NCBI GenBank assembly: GCA_024220525.1
Contig: JAMYWO010000182.1
Location: 1 to 64,000, forward strand
Direction: 5' to 3'
Length of the DNA: 64,000 nt
DNA from: Cochliopodium minus
Lineage: Eukaryota > Discosea > Himatismenida > Cochliopodiidae
Position numbers and translations under genes: made by a program
The notes under the pieces: model-generated
What the model was told of the DNA's origin: nothing
Databases searched by the model: none
Seen by the model: only the letters and a program-made list of their open reading frames with translations
Shown: piece by piece, positions 22,230 through 32,319 of the stretch
Layout: every line of letters starts with the position of its first letter
How positions within the stretch are numbered: the first letter of the stretch is position 1

Positions 22230-23507
22230 ATGTTATTGTCAAGATTTAATAAATATGAAATTTCAGACCAACTTTATGACTATGTTTTATACAAACAAAA
22301 TGGTACTATTCCACAGTTAAATGATGAGAATAAATTAAAAAAATTTAAAGCATTTGCAAATAAATTTGATTTAGATAATGGAAAGTTATTAATTGGAATA
22401 AAGAGTGTTACTTTAAACTCAAAAAATAGAAAATTACAATTAATTCCTCCAAGAGAGAGAGACAATATTCTAAAACAACTTTATGAAGATATCAAAACTT
22501 CTCATAATGGAAGAGATTCATTCTATTACCAAATAATTTCAAGATATCTAAACATTTCAAGAAGATATGTTCATAATTGGTTAAAAAATCAAGTTGATTA
22601 TCAAATGCATTATGTTCAACCAAGAAATTCAATAGTTCAACCAGATGATTCAACAAGAGTTGGTCAAAAACTTATGATTGATTTAACAAGTCTTAAAGGA
22701 GAATCTGGTCATAATTATCAACACAGATACATTGTTACTTTGATTGATTGTTTTTCAAAATATGCATTTTGTAGATCAATTACCAAAAAAACTGCAAAAA
22801 ATGTTGTAGATTCAACAAGAGAAATGTTGGATGATTATTACAACATTATTGGAAATTGGCCAACGGCAATTCATAGAGACAATGGTTCAGAATTTATTGC
22901 AAATGATTTCAAAGAATTAATGAAAGAAAAAAATATTATAGAATTATTTGGAATGACTTATTCTCCAACTCAACAAGCAGTTATTGAAAGGTTCAATAGA
23001 ACAATCAAAACTTTAATTTTTTCATACATCTCAAAACGTCGAGCAGAGGGAGTGCCTTATTCAGGAAGATATTATGATAAATTACAAGATTTTGTTTTCA
23101 ATTACAATAATTCTTACCATTCAACAATAAAAGATACTCCAACAAAGATATTCCATAACAGGAGAACAAATCAAAGACAAGAATTGCTTGTAAAAGAAAA
23201 ATTAAAAGAATATGCAAAAAATAGAAAAGATTTATCAATATTAAATGTTAGAGATCATGTAAGATTACATATTCTAACAAAATCAAGTGAAAGAAAAGCT
23301 GATATTTTTGCTCATAAATATGAACCAAGGTGGAGTTCTTCAATTTATGAGATTGTAAGAAGAAAAAATTTACAATATCCAATGAAAACTGTAAGATATA
23401 AAATAAAAATGGTTATTGATGAAAATGGAAATAGAGTTAATAATTCAAAGATTTCTGAAAAGTATTATTATGGAAAAGATATTCAAAAAATTCCTAAACA
23501 ATTTTAA
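22230..23507 (+). CDS. Polinton-type retroviral-like integrase
   Basis: 425 residues. An N-terminal helical region (about 70-130) resembles the zinc-binding domain of this group. The rve catalytic core follows, with the DDE triad visible in MIDLTSLKG, HRDNGSEF and QQAVIERFNRT. The C-terminal part (residues 330-400, YEPRWSSSIYEIV) looks like the small barrel or chromodomain-like tail of these enzymes. Such integrases join the element to host DNA and leave 5- to 6-bp duplications, matching the GAAAC found here. No reverse transcriptase or gag is nearby, so it is not from an LTR retrotransposon. The frame looks whole. Confidence 0.9.
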   Translation: MLLSRFNKYEISDQLYDYVLYKQNGTIPQLNDENKLKKFKAFANKFDLDNGKLLIGIKSVTLNSKNRKLQLIPPRERDNILKQLYEDIKTSHNGRDSFYYQIISRYLNISRRYVHNWLKNQVDYQMHYVQPRNSIVQPDDSTRVGQKLMIDLTSLKGESGHNYQHRYIVTLIDCFSKYAFCRSITKKTAKNVVDSTREMLDDYYNIIGNWPTAIHRDNGSEFIANDFKELMKEKNIIELFGMTYSPTQQAVIERFNRTIKTLIFSYISKRRAEGVPYSGRYYDKLQDFVFNYNNSYHSTIKDTPTKIFHNRRTNQRQELLVKEKLKEYAKNRKDLSILNVRDHVRLHILTKSSERKADIFAHKYEPRWSSSIYEIVRRKNLQYPMKTVRYKIKMVIDENGNRVNNSKISEKYYYGKDIQKIPKQF

Positions 23508-23525
23508 ATTTATTAAATAAAATAA

Positions 23526-24293
23526 ATGTATTTACCAACAAACTTATTAATAAGATCTATTGATAGAGATTTATACAATAATACTCAAAGTACCTCAAAT
23601 TTTACATTAAGATTACCTTCTGACATTAGAAATGCAAAGAAAATGTGCCTTGTAAATTGCATGATTCCATGTACATTTTATAACATAATGCAAAATAATA
23701 ATGATACTTTCTTAATAGATGGAAATTTGATTACATTGTTACCTGGAAATTATGATTTAAATGAACTCGGGAGTGCAATTCAAGCTCAAGTGCAATCACT
23801 TGGAGGTATATATTCTTCATTTTCTGTTTCATACAATTCATTAACTTCAAAAGGAAATTTTTCAAATTCTACACCATTTGTTGTTGATTTTACAAATAGA
23901 AAAATTGCAAATTTACTTGGTTTTAATAAACAATCTTATCCTTCCACATTATCACTCGATGCAATATTTCCAATAAATAATTCAACTCTTTCTATTTTAA
24001 TTCATATTGATTGTGGCTCAGGAATGACTAGTTCTTTAAAAGATATTAATAGTGCTTCTTTCATTATTCCTGTCAATGTAAACAAATCAGAAATAATTCA
24101 AGTAAATGATAAAACTCATTATTTATTAGAAAGTAAAGTAAATTCACAATTATTAAGTAATATTTCAATTAGAGTTACCGATACCGATGGAAATTGTTTG
24201 ATAGGTCTTGGTGAATGGATAATGCTGTTGAGATTTGAACATAATGATACTGTTGGTTCAAATATAAATATTAAAATGTGTGGAGAGAATTAA
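23526..24293 (+). CDS. penton-like minor capsid protein
   Basis: 255 residues, starting 18 bp after the integrase. The N-terminus (LIRSIDRDLYNNTQST followed by FTLRLPSDIRNAKKMCL, then IPCTFYNIMQNNN) is the hallmark opening of Polinton/virophage minor capsid (penton) proteins. The rest is beta-rich, as expected for a single jelly roll. Pentons close the vertices of icosahedral capsids. The partner major capsid protein was not found, so a capsid could not be built from this copy alone. The same strand and tight spacing suggest co-transcription with integrase. The frame looks whole. Confidence 0.78.
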   Translation: MYLPTNLLIRSIDRDLYNNTQSTSNFTLRLPSDIRNAKKMCLVNCMIPCTFYNIMQNNNDTFLIDGNLITLLPGNYDLNELGSAIQAQVQSLGGIYSSFSVSYNSLTSKGNFSNSTPFVVDFTNRKIANLLGFNKQSYPSTLSLDAIFPINNSTLSILIHIDCGSGMTSSLKDINSASFIIPVNVNKSEIIQVNDKTHYLLESKVNSQLLSNISIRVTDTDGNCLIGLGEWIMLLRFEHNDTVGSNINIKMCGEN

Positions 24294-24344
24294 CATAGTA
24301 ATTTTTTTTTAAATAAAAAAAAGAAAATAAATTTTTCGCATTTA

Positions 24345-24835
24345 TTTTTTGTTTAGCAGGAATTGTTAAATGTTCTTCTGAGACAACTTTTCTAATAAAC
24401 CAAACTCCTGATACACTTACACTTGATTATTATGATAATGTTCTAGGGAATTTTGTTAATTACCCTCCTCAAACAGTTCAACCATATTCAAATATAACTT
24501 GGAGCATGCATGGATCCATTTACGATCATTTCGGATGGATGGAATACTAAGTCTATTACCAAAGTTCCTCTTTCAATGGATGTGCTGATTTTTCTTATTT
24601 ATGGGGTTTGTTATTTTTTATTTCAAATTACAAATTAAATTTAAAGGAATAAAAAGATCTAATGTTAGGTGCATGTAGAAGCGGATTTTCTTGTCCATCC
24701 AATAAAAATAAAACTGTTTCTATTAAACACAAGCTCAATGATTGTTATTTCTTTATTCTTGACGATTGTGGAGCTTGGAGTAACACAATACACTATCTTA
24801 CCACCAATTGCACTGAAGAACAAGCAAAGAAATAA
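24345..24835 (+). pseudogene. relic of a secreted-type protein gene
   Basis: Cysteine-containing, N-glycosylation-rich sequence (CSSETTFLINQTPDTL at the front, ACRSGFSCPSNKNKT and LDDCGAWSNTIHYLTTNCT at the back) looks like a host-type extracellular protein. There is no signal peptide or start, and the gene is broken. A splice-like TTTAGCAG just upstream suggests a spliced host ancestor. It heads a block of three secreted-type genes inside the element. The family is not recognised. Confidence 0.55.
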
Positions 24836-24957
24836 TTCTTTTTCAATTAAAAATAATTTGAAAGCGATCTAATTTTTTTTCTTTTAAACCAAAAGCTATT
24901 AATAGAATTTTTATTTGAATTTAATTAATAAAAAATCAGAATATTAAAAATTAAAAA

Positions 24958-25330
24958 ATGAAATTATTTTTTACACTATTTCTTTTTGCTCTCTTTGCTC
25001 ATACTCTCTATGGACAATGTAGCTCTCAACAATGTCAGTCATATAATTGCTTGGAATTTTATTGTCCAACTAGTTGTAATTCTATTTTCAATGGAACAAG
25101 CTGTATTTGCCCAGGACAAGGAGAATGTTGTTTTAATCAAATCAAATCCTAAATGTTGGGCTGGAGCATGTAGTTGGAGCACATATGGAAGATGCCTTAG
25201 TTTTCCTAATCATGCATGCTCAAGTAAAGTAAATCCAATTACCAAAAAAGCTTCTAATTTTGGAAAGAGTTCATGTGCAGATGGTGTGTGCTCACCTGAA
25301 ACATTGGGATATTGTTTAACAACATTATAA
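24958..25330 (+). pseudogene. cysteine-rich secreted protein, paralogue of the host gene at 12.9 kb
   Basis: Starts with a signal peptide (MKLFFTLFLFALFAHTLYG) and continues with dense cysteines. It shares GRCLSFPN and the terminal DG.CSPETLGYCLTT with the host gene at 12,892-13,392, so both belong to one family. It looks broken about once. Its position inside the element suggests capture of a host gene as cargo; the alternative is that host DNA was inserted later. Extracellular role; molecular function unknown. Confidence 0.65.
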
Positions 25331-25412
25331 GAATAAATTAAAAGAATAATTTTAACAAAAAAGCCATTAATAAAATAAAAATAAGAATAAGAAAAATAAG
25401 AAAAATAAAAAA

Positions 25413-25880
25413 ATGAGATTTATTTTTTTCTTTATTATTTTTATTTACTCGATTAATACTATTGATGTCAAAAAGCCTCTTGAAACAGGAACTATTTTCT
25501 TGTACCAAGAAGGGGGATCCTGTACACAAAGTTGCTCAGAAAATGAACAAGCCTTACTTACAGTTCTTTATTGTAATCCTATCATCCAAGGTGTCGCAAT
25601 ATTCAACAATCCCAATCATCAAATCTGCAACAATAACGGAACTATGATGCCATTTTATCAATGTAACTGCTGGACATCTGGAGTATTCAATGCAGATCAT
25701 TACTACAATGACTTTTGTTATGACCAATTTTGCAATGGAAACTTGAATCTTGGGCAATTTGGGGGTTTTGCAGAAAATATATGCCTTTACATAAACGGAA
25801 ATGCTCCATCTTATATTTCATACTGGGTCAACAATTATTGTGGTTGGATGGATGCTTTACAAAATTGCAACAAATCTTAA
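25413..25880 (+). CDS. secreted cysteine-rich protein within the element
   Basis: 155 residues, single exon, with a signal peptide (MRFIFFFIIFIYSINTIDV) and about 14 cysteines, including CTQSC, CNCW and CYDQFC. Tyr and Asn are frequent. No family is recognised, and it lacks the GRCLSFPN motif of its upstream neighbour, although the overall style is the same. It lies downstream of two broken secreted-type genes on the same strand and has an apparently whole frame. It may be element cargo acting on the host surface or against competitors, but that is a guess. Confidence 0.6.
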   Translation: MRFIFFFIIFIYSINTIDVKKPLETGTIFLYQEGGSCTQSCSENEQALLTVLYCNPIIQGVAIFNNPNHQICNNNGTMMPFYQCNCWTSGVFNADHYYNDFCYDQFCNGNLNLGQFGGFAENICLYINGNAPSYISYWVNNYCGWMDALQNCNKS

Positions 25881-25975
25881 AAATAAACCCAAATTTTTGA
25901 ATTAAAATATTTTTAAATTCCAAAAATAGAATTCTTTTTTAATATTAAATAAAAATATATAATATTATTTGAGTA

Positions 25976-26278
25976 TTAATTTTTGCATATTTTAAAGTGC
26001 AATTTAATAGCAGTATCTCCTTTTAAATGTTTACCACATTTCATACAAGTTGATTTTCTCGTCTCACTTGCTGCTCTTCCTCCTTTTTTATATGATTTAG
26101 ATTTATTTCCTTTACAAAATACACCACCATTTCCATCTGTTTTCATACCAATTAAGTTTTTATCAGGAACAGTAACAGCATACCCGTGATAATCTCTTTC
26201 ATTAATTTCTCTTAATGACTCTATATTTTCAACAAATCTTTTATCATTTATAAAGTTTTGAATGTCAATATTTTCCAT
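25976..26278 (-). CDS. small zinc-finger protein of the element
   Basis: 100 residues. The C-terminus carries one finger (CMKCGKHLKGDTAIKLHF then CKN), with two Cys, one His and a final Cys as likely ligands. Lys/Ser-rich sequence before it (KSKSYKKGG) could bind nucleic acid. Small zinc proteins are common in Polinton-like viruses. It is convergent with the secreted gene at 25.4 kb and the frame looks whole. Confidence 0.55.
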   Translation of the reverse strand: MENIDIQNFINDKRFVENIESLREINERDYHGYAVTVPDKNLIGMKTDGNGGVFCKGNKSKSYKKGGRAASETRKSTCMKCGKHLKGDTAIKLHFKICKN

Positions 26279-26371
26279 TGTATTTTAGGTGCTGTTTTTC
26301 TTAATTCAAAAAAATATTTATTTTTTCAATTTTTTAAAAATTTTAATGATTTCAAATTTTTTATCTTAATT

Positions 26372-26511
26372 TGAGAAAATGAGAATAAAGAGAGAGAAGA
26401 AGGTAGTATTTGAAAAAGTATTTTAAAATTATTTGAATATAATATTTAAATAATTTGTAAGAAGTTTTGAAAATATAAAATCTCTTTCTCTTTCCTTCAT
26501 AAATTTTCTCA
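26372..26511. repeat. GAGA/CTCT imperfect palindrome (copy 2)
   Basis: The purine arm GAGAATAAAGAGAGAGAAG and pyrimidine arm TCTCTTTCTCTTTCC flank an AT-rich centre with TATTTGAAAAAGTATTT. It shares order and wording with copies at 21,440, 26,981 and 32,505 and lies between two minus-strand genes. Confidence 0.6.
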
Positions 26512-26512
26512 T

Positions 26513-26911
26513 TTAATTACCAAGTGTTTGTTTAATACATTGAGAGTTGTAATTCTTAATATAAGTTTTTATTATATCTTCAGAATAAACAAAAATCTTA
26601 GGTTTAATTGTATGATTATTTCCACCATTCAATAATTTGTATAATTCTTCTTCAAATATTTCAAGATAAGAATTTGTATTTTTATATTTATGTCTTAACC
26701 TTAAATTCAAAAAAAGGTTATATTTTATGAAGTTAACATAATCATTAATAATGAGAATATCTCTGTAGTTTATTAGATAATATAAAATTCTTAGTATTGC
26801 AGGTTTTCCAATTGATTTTCTCAAACTCCATAATATTTCAAATTTCATACGGTGATGATTATTCGATATACTCTTTATTTCGTATATATCTTCATATGTA
26901 TTTAAATCCAA
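26513..26911 (-). CDS. unknown element protein
   Basis: 132 residues, rich in Asn, Ile, Leu and Tyr (LRILYYLINYRDILIINDY). No domain, signal peptide or metal motif was recognised. It is framed on both sides by the GAGA/CTCT palindromes, which suggests it is a real transcription unit of the element. Predicted mostly helical. Confidence 0.45.
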   Translation of the reverse strand: MDLNTYEDIYEIKSISNNHHRMKFEILWSLRKSIGKPAILRILYYLINYRDILIINDYVNFIKYNLFLNLRLRHKYKNTNSYLEIFEEELYKLLNGGNNHTIKPKIFVYSEDIIKTYIKNYNSQCIKQTLGN

Positions 26912-26980
26912 AATTTATTTTATTTAAAATTATTATTATGATATCAATTTTTTGTACTATTTATTAATATTTTTGATTTA

Positions 26981-27101
26981 TGAGAGAAAAGAGAGAGAAG
27001 AAAGAGAAGAAAGCAGGATTTGAAAAAAGTATTTGAAATATTTTGAAAATAAATAATAATAAATTTGAAAGAGTGTTTCAAATAACAAATCTCTCACTCT
27101 C
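26981..27101. repeat. GAGA/CTCT imperfect palindrome (copy 3)
   Basis: The purine arm GAGAGAAAAGAGAGAGAAG and the terminal ATCTCTCACTCTC enclose a centre with ATTTGAAAAAAGTATTTG. It lies between divergent reading frames. Confidence 0.6.
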
Positions 27102-27113
27102 AAAAAAAATGAA

Positions 27114-27332
27114 ATGAAAAATAATTTATTGTTATTAAAAAGTCATTCTTTGTTTATCTTCATCTTATTTCACATATTTGGATGTGAAATAAGAAATAAT
27201 CAAAATAATTGTTTATTTAAAAAGTTTATTGAAAAGGGGTTCATAACACAGTTTGAGTATAATTTTACCGTGAGAGTTGAGATATTTTTTTTGATTTCTT
27301 TGAATTATTTCTTGTTTATAAATATTAACTAA
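27114..27332 (+). CDS. possible small hydrophobic protein
   Basis: 72 residues with a hydrophobic segment (SLFIFILFHIFGC) that could be a signal peptide or membrane anchor, and a second hydrophobic C-terminus. AT-rich DNA readily makes such frames by chance, so support is weak. Its only positive feature is the start just after a palindrome spacer. Confidence 0.2.
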   Translation: MKNNLLLLKSHSLFIFILFHIFGCEIRNNQNNCLFKKFIEKGFITQFEYNFTVRVEIFFLISLNYFLFININ

Positions 27333-27475
27333 CCACAATTTATTTGTTTTTGTTGAAGTATTCATCAGAATTTTTAAAATCATTTTTATTTCATAAAAAT
27401 ATAAAATAAAATATTAAATAGTACAAATAGAACTATTTTTTAAATTTTCAAGTTTTACTTCGTCAAATTCTATTC

Positions 27476-28411
27476 CTACAATAGCCCATTTTCTTTCTGT
27501 ACCATATTGAGTTCTAATATCATATTAGGTTGACCCTTTTCATCCTTTAATAACTTTAAATAATCAGTCAATTCATTTATTTTTGGTACTCTATTGATAT
27601 CTTTGTAATTACAAATACGTTTAAAAGTATCATATAAGACATCACGACGAATACAAATTTTTGGATCTGCTGACACTTTGAGGCATTCTTCAAAAGAAGA
27701 GAAGATATCATCAGATTCAGAAGATTCTTCAACTTTAAGACCTTTTTTATTAATTTCAATGATTTTTGGGATAATTAATTTTTTACCGTTTTTATACCAA
27801 ATTCTTGCACCTTCATTGCAAATATCCAAAAATGCAGATTTAAATTCTTCAGTTTTAATTTTGTAACGAAGTTGAGTATCAATAGGCAAGTAATTTATAG
27901 TTCTATCTTAACTTTGATTATTTAGTCTTTCATCATTAATATCGACAAACTTTGAATAAAAAATAAATAAAAATAATCTGGCAAAGCTAGCTGGATCATT
28001 GATATCCAAATCACAAAGTTTATTTAATGTAACTATTGATTTATTAGAATCAAGAGGAAATTTTTCAATTATATTACTATAAAGTTCTCTTGCACTAAAT
28101 TTATCTCCTCCAGTAATTTGTTTGATTGTAGTCATATCTAATTTATCTGTTTTTGAATGTTCTTGTATCAAAATAACTCTTCCATTACGCATACTAAGAA
28201 ATTCAGGATTTGGACCTCCTCTTTTTTGAGATAAGAGTTTTCCAGTATCAATTTTCAATAAGTCACCACATATTTCTTCTAATAAACTAGTTAAAATTGA
28301 TTTTCCATGATGTCCATGCCACGCACAAAAAGGATAGTATAATTTGTTAGATTTTCTTTCACATATTTTATTTGTTTTTTTAATTTTTGCAGGGCATTTG
28401 TTATTCATCAT
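27476..28411 (-). pseudogene. D5-like superfamily 3 helicase, broken
   Basis: The sequence shows the viral D5 helicase pattern: a GKS Walker A loop, then GRVILIQEHSK, IKQITGGDKFSARELY and a C-terminal D5-type segment (YKNGKKLIIPKIIEI, FSSFEECLKVS). D5 enzymes unwind DNA for replication in poxviruses, giant viruses and Polinton-like viruses. The N-terminal primase half is absent; a short Cys/His motif stands in front of the helicase instead. The gene looks broken about once, beyond the missing primase. It is the only replication gene seen in the element. Confidence 0.72.
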
Positions 28412-28902
28412 ATATAAAGTGATATTTAAAGTATTTTATAAAGGATTTTATTGAAGAAAAAAAATAATATTGAAATCAATTTGTAATATTAGTTGAACTT
28501 TTTTAATCCCATTGTAAAATCAACGAGATTTATCTTTTCATTTATGGATAGATAGATTGGAATAGAGAATGATATAAAAATAATGCTAAATAAATTATAT
28601 ACCTTCGATTAAAAGAAATATTCATTATATCTCTCAAGATTTTAATTTTGAATGGTATATTCTCTTTCATTTTACTGAATTTTGAGGTGAACATATATGT
28701 TCCACGTATTTTTATATTCTCAAAAAAATAATAATATGATTGATATAAATCATAGAAACAAAGATTTTATTTCTCTAAATTGTAACATCTTGTTCCTACA
28801 AATCCATCAAACCTGATATACTCTTCCTCTTATTTTATTTTTATTTTATTTGATTAAAAATTTATTTGGTGGGTTTGAAAAAGTTAATAGAATAAAAGTA
28901 TA
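28412..28902. other. non-coding stretch inside the element
   Basis: AT-rich sequence between the helicase and the next minus-strand gene. No frame, palindrome or repeat comparable to the other spacers was seen. Confidence 0.4.
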
Positions 28903-29693
28903 TTAAAGATTATTGTCATCATCCTTGACAATTTTATTATTCCATGAAATGGTGGATGATCCATAATGATTGATTTTGTCTGATACTCTTCTCACGATGT
29001 ATCTATTTCCTTCCTCTACTTTATTAAAATCTATCTTGCATGACTGGCAAAAATATTTTTTATCTTCACCAACAAAATGAGCCAAGAATGCTTTGCAAAC
29101 TTCACATTTGAATGTTTGAGAGATCTTTATTTGGGAAGGAGGATTTTTAATTGGAGAAATGAAGGAAAAGTCCACATCTTTTTTGAATTTTGATGCAATT
29201 GGAGGAGGGCAACTTCTCCAGACCCATTTTGGAATAGCATCAATCATTTCAGAGTATTTTTCCAAGTTATCGTTGGAATCCTCTTCCATTTTTTGAATGT
29301 TGAAAAGCAAGATCTTAGATGACTGGGGGTTTGAGAATTGACACCTCTGCACATAAGATAGAAAATACAACAAGGAAATAGCTTCATTAACTTGTAGGTC
29401 TTTTCATAGTTGTCTAAGGTGGTGTCAGATATTTCTGGAATCCCAGTGAATTCTGCAAAGAATATTTCGAATAATTTATCCTTTCCTGTATTTTTATCTC
29501 TCAAAGAGTCTGAAAATTTCTTTAAGGCAAAATAAGCTTCCTTTAGCTGTTTCACCAAATACCCCAATTTTACCCAAGAGATAAATGTATAAGCTTGGAG
29601 CTTTTTCTCAAGAAAGATGCAATTTGATCCATGTTCCTTTATAAGGTCTTTTCTTTTGCAAAACTTCTCCCATGTTCTGTCCAGAAAAATCAA
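28903..29693 (-). pseudogene. unknown element gene with zinc-ribbon-like C-terminus, broken
   Basis: Two overlapping minus-strand frames cover this stretch and seem to be parts of one broken gene. The front is helical and Lys/Phe-rich (LVKQLKEAYFALKKFSD). The back has a four-cysteine motif (CEVCKAFLAHFVGEDKKYFC then QSC) typical of a zinc ribbon. No family is recognised. About one break is evident. Confidence 0.45.
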
Positions 29694-29845
29694 GATCTAT
29701 ATTCTCATATAGTTTATCAATGAGATCATTTGTGGGTTCATAATTCTCATTGTTTTTTTTGAGAGAAGGTAATCTTCAAAACATTTATCTCTTTAAAATA
29801 TTTGTAATATATTTGTGAATAAGTTTTTATAAGTGAATATAAAAA

Positions 29846-30103
29846 TATTACAAGATATCAAGATTTTCAGACATTCTTTCAACATCTTTTATCAATTTTG
29901 AATCTTTGATTTTCTTTTCTGGTGTTGGTTTATTTGCTTTGAAATTTAATCTCATTCTTTCTTTTCTCTACATTATCGATTATTTCAGATAATTTGTTTT
30001 TATCTATCCCCATTTTGCTAAATTCTGCTTGGACAAATCCCATATCTTCATTTTTCAGTTCATTCTTGATATAATGAATAAATTGAGCAGCATTATTATC
30101 CAT
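29846..30103 (-). pseudogene. small unknown element gene, broken
   Basis: Begins MDNNAAQFIHYIKNELKN and continues as charged helical sequence, with protein-like wording persisting in a second frame. About one break. It lies just downstream of the triad-bearing gene on the same strand. No domain is recognised. Confidence 0.35.
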
Positions 30104-30193
30104 ATTTAATTTTTTTTATTTATTTTTCAGCAAAAAAAACAAATTCAGATTTGTCAAAGTGAGTAATTTAATTTAATATTTATTTGAGAGAGA

Positions 30194-31213
30194 TTATTTT
30201 TGTAAAGAATCATAAATTTGGAATTTGAAGGTATCCTTTTCACAGCCAATTAAAAGATCCTCAACTTTTAATAGGAATATATCAATGTACATTATGAATT
30301 TCATATCCGAGAAATTCATTTTTTGCAATCCTCCATAAACTATCTTTAATGGATGAGTATCTTGGATAGTATTGTCATTGCAAATTGCTTTCATCAATAA
30401 ATCAGAGAGACCTTTGGTATCATTATTTGTATAAAATTCCTCGGTGACGCACACAAATAAAATTTGCTTATCTTTCATCCTCAGAACAGATAAAAGGATA
30501 ATATGAAGATCTTCACAACTTTTTGGAGAAGGAGTATCCAAGATGTATTTGGATGCATATGTGTTGATACTCTCTATCAAGTTTTGAATATTTTCTTTCT
30601 TTTCTTTCATTTTGATTTTTTCCAGATGATTTAGAAGATATGATATACAAGCAATGATACTTTTGGAATTATATATCTTTTTCTGTGATTCTACCAATTG
30701 ATAATCATTATTATCCTTGGTTATTTTGTAATTGAAACTATTCAGTCCAAAAGTCAATTCTTGAATCAATTCATGGGATTTTATGAAGGATTCTATGTCA
30801 ATCTTGGAGTCATATATCTTCATTTCAAAGAACATACTATTATCATCTGTGATCAAAATTTTCTTTGATTCGAACTGTAATTGATAGATGAATTTCCTTT
30901 CTGAAGCTTTGACTTCATTATCCTTTTCAAATTTAAGATATATACCGAGTGTTGGATCAAGAAGATAATATTTGGAATTATAAATGCAAAGCACAGATAC
31001 ATGAATCTTCTTATCATCATGAACCCAATAAATATCTTCTCCTTTGATCTCTTTGCACAAATCATTTTTTATTTCTGATGAAATATGTGTGCAATCTCCA
31101 GAACCATCAGAACCCTTCTTCAGAGAAATAAAACAATTAGATCTGGTCCAATTATTCCTATAATTATGATATATTTTTTCTATTGGATCTTCTTTTATAT
31201 TTTTCTTATTCAT
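30194..31213 (-). CDS. transglutaminase/NAT-fold-like protein of the element
   Basis: 339 residues, whole frame. The N-terminal 100 residues place a cysteine (GSGDCTHIS), a histidine (DDKKIHVSVL) and an aspartate (YYLLDPTLG) in the order and spacing of the Cys-His-Asp triad of transglutaminase-like and arylamine N-acetyltransferase folds. The rest is helical with no known domain. Such folds act as proteases, acyltransferases or crosslinkers. The order differs from adenain-type virus proteases (His before Cys). Function in the element is unknown; interference with host proteins is one possibility. The fold assignment is inferred from three motifs only. Confidence 0.5.
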   Translation of the reverse strand: MNKKNIKEDPIEKIYHNYRNNWTRSNCFISLKKGSDGSGDCTHISSEIKNDLCKEIKGEDIYWVHDDKKIHVSVLCIYNSKYYLLDPTLGIYLKFEKDNEVKASERKFIYQLQFESKKILITDDNSMFFEMKIYDSKIDIESFIKSHELIQELTFGLNSFNYKITKDNNDYQLVESQKKIYNSKSIIACISYLLNHLEKIKMKEKKENIQNLIESINTYASKYILDTPSPKSCEDLHIILLSVLRMKDKQILFVCVTEEFYTNNDTKGLSDLLMKAICNDNTIQDTHPLKIVYGGLQKMNFSDMKFIMYIDIFLLKVEDLLIGCEKDTFKFQIYDSLQK

Positions 31214-31296
31214 TATGAAAAATATGAGAATTAGTATTTTTTTTTGGTGAAATATATTTATTTTATTGAAAAATTTAAAAAATAAAAAAGGTTCTA

Positions 31297-31722
31297 ATGA
31301 TGAATACTTATAATTTTAATTATATATTGCCCTATGATCCCAAGGCATCCAACTATTCTCCATTTCCTTTTCAATCAGATCTATTACCAATCAATGAAGA
31401 TAAAGAAAGAGAATTAATTTTCAGAAAAGAGAATATTGGGTTGATCAAACAGCACAGATTATGGCCTGATGATTTTGGAGGATTTTTATATACTGGAGAA
31501 ATTGTCACAATCACCCTTTATAAAGACTTGATTGTCATTGAAAATTCTGTCAATAAATATCATTGGAAATTGGTTGAAGTTTCTGAAAATAAATACAAGA
31601 GCTATGAAAATTCCAGGCACGTATATTTGGAATTATCAATTGATGGCCCAAAATGTTTAATCTATGCATGGAGTAATGGAAATAAATTAACTTTGATTGC
31701 TGATTTTAGCATTAATTGCTGA
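31297..31722 (+). CDS. unknown element protein
   Basis: 141 residues, divergent from the triad-bearing gene with about 80 bp between starts. Pro, Tyr and Asn are frequent at the N-terminus (YILPYDPKASNYSPFPF), followed by beta-rich sequence (GEIVTITLYKDLIVIENS) that could be a small barrel or jelly roll. No family is recognised. The frame looks whole. Confidence 0.45.
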   Translation: MMNTYNFNYILPYDPKASNYSPFPFQSDLLPINEDKERELIFRKENIGLIKQHRLWPDDFGGFLYTGEIVTITLYKDLIVIENSVNKYHWKLVEVSENKYKSYENSRHVYLELSIDGPKCLIYAWSNGNKLTLIADFSINC

Positions 31723-32319
31723 TTTTTTTTGAAAAATAAAATGTTATTGAAAGAAAAAAATTAAATAATCTTGAGTTCATTATTTTTTTTTTGGATCAAA
31801 AATTAAGAAATAAATTCTTATTTGAAAGAAACAAAGAGAATAAAATGAATACTTTAACAAATAGACATCCAATGAATCTATTATTGTATAATCAATATCA
31901 AAATTTTATTGAAGGAGGAATTCAGAAAAAGCAATAGAATTTTCTTTTTTATATTATTTCATCAAGATGAATAAAAAATTAATTTTTTTTGATGATGATC
32001 AGATATTTGATCAAAATGTATCAATTTTGGAAATAGGGTTTCCTTTTATTGGTTTTTTTGCATCTTGGATTATTTGTTCCAATTCTTCTTCGGTAAATCC
32101 AATTTCATCTTGATAATTATCTCTTTTTAATTCTTCTTTTTGAATTTTCTTTCTTTACATTATAACTTTGTAAATTTACAATTTCTTTTTGTTGATTTTC
32201 AATATTAATTTGATTTGATGGAATTTACAAATGATATGAAAAATCTTGTGTTGTTATCTTTTGAACTTTGAAATTCATTTATTAATAAAAACATTTATTT
32301 TTTCTATTTTAATATTAAA
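31723..32319. other. spacer with tiny frames inside the element
   Basis: Holds a 30-codon plus-strand frame at 31,845-31,937 (MNTLTNRHPMNL...) and, on the minus strand near 31,990-32,200, acidic protein-like wording (EIGFTEEELEQIIQDAKK) without a start. These may be eroded small genes. Confidence 0.3.

Noticed and set aside
30194-31213. Adenain-like capsid protease of the element.
   Set aside because: The candidate catalytic residues run Cys-His-Asp, while adenain-type proteases run His-Asp/Glu-Cys.
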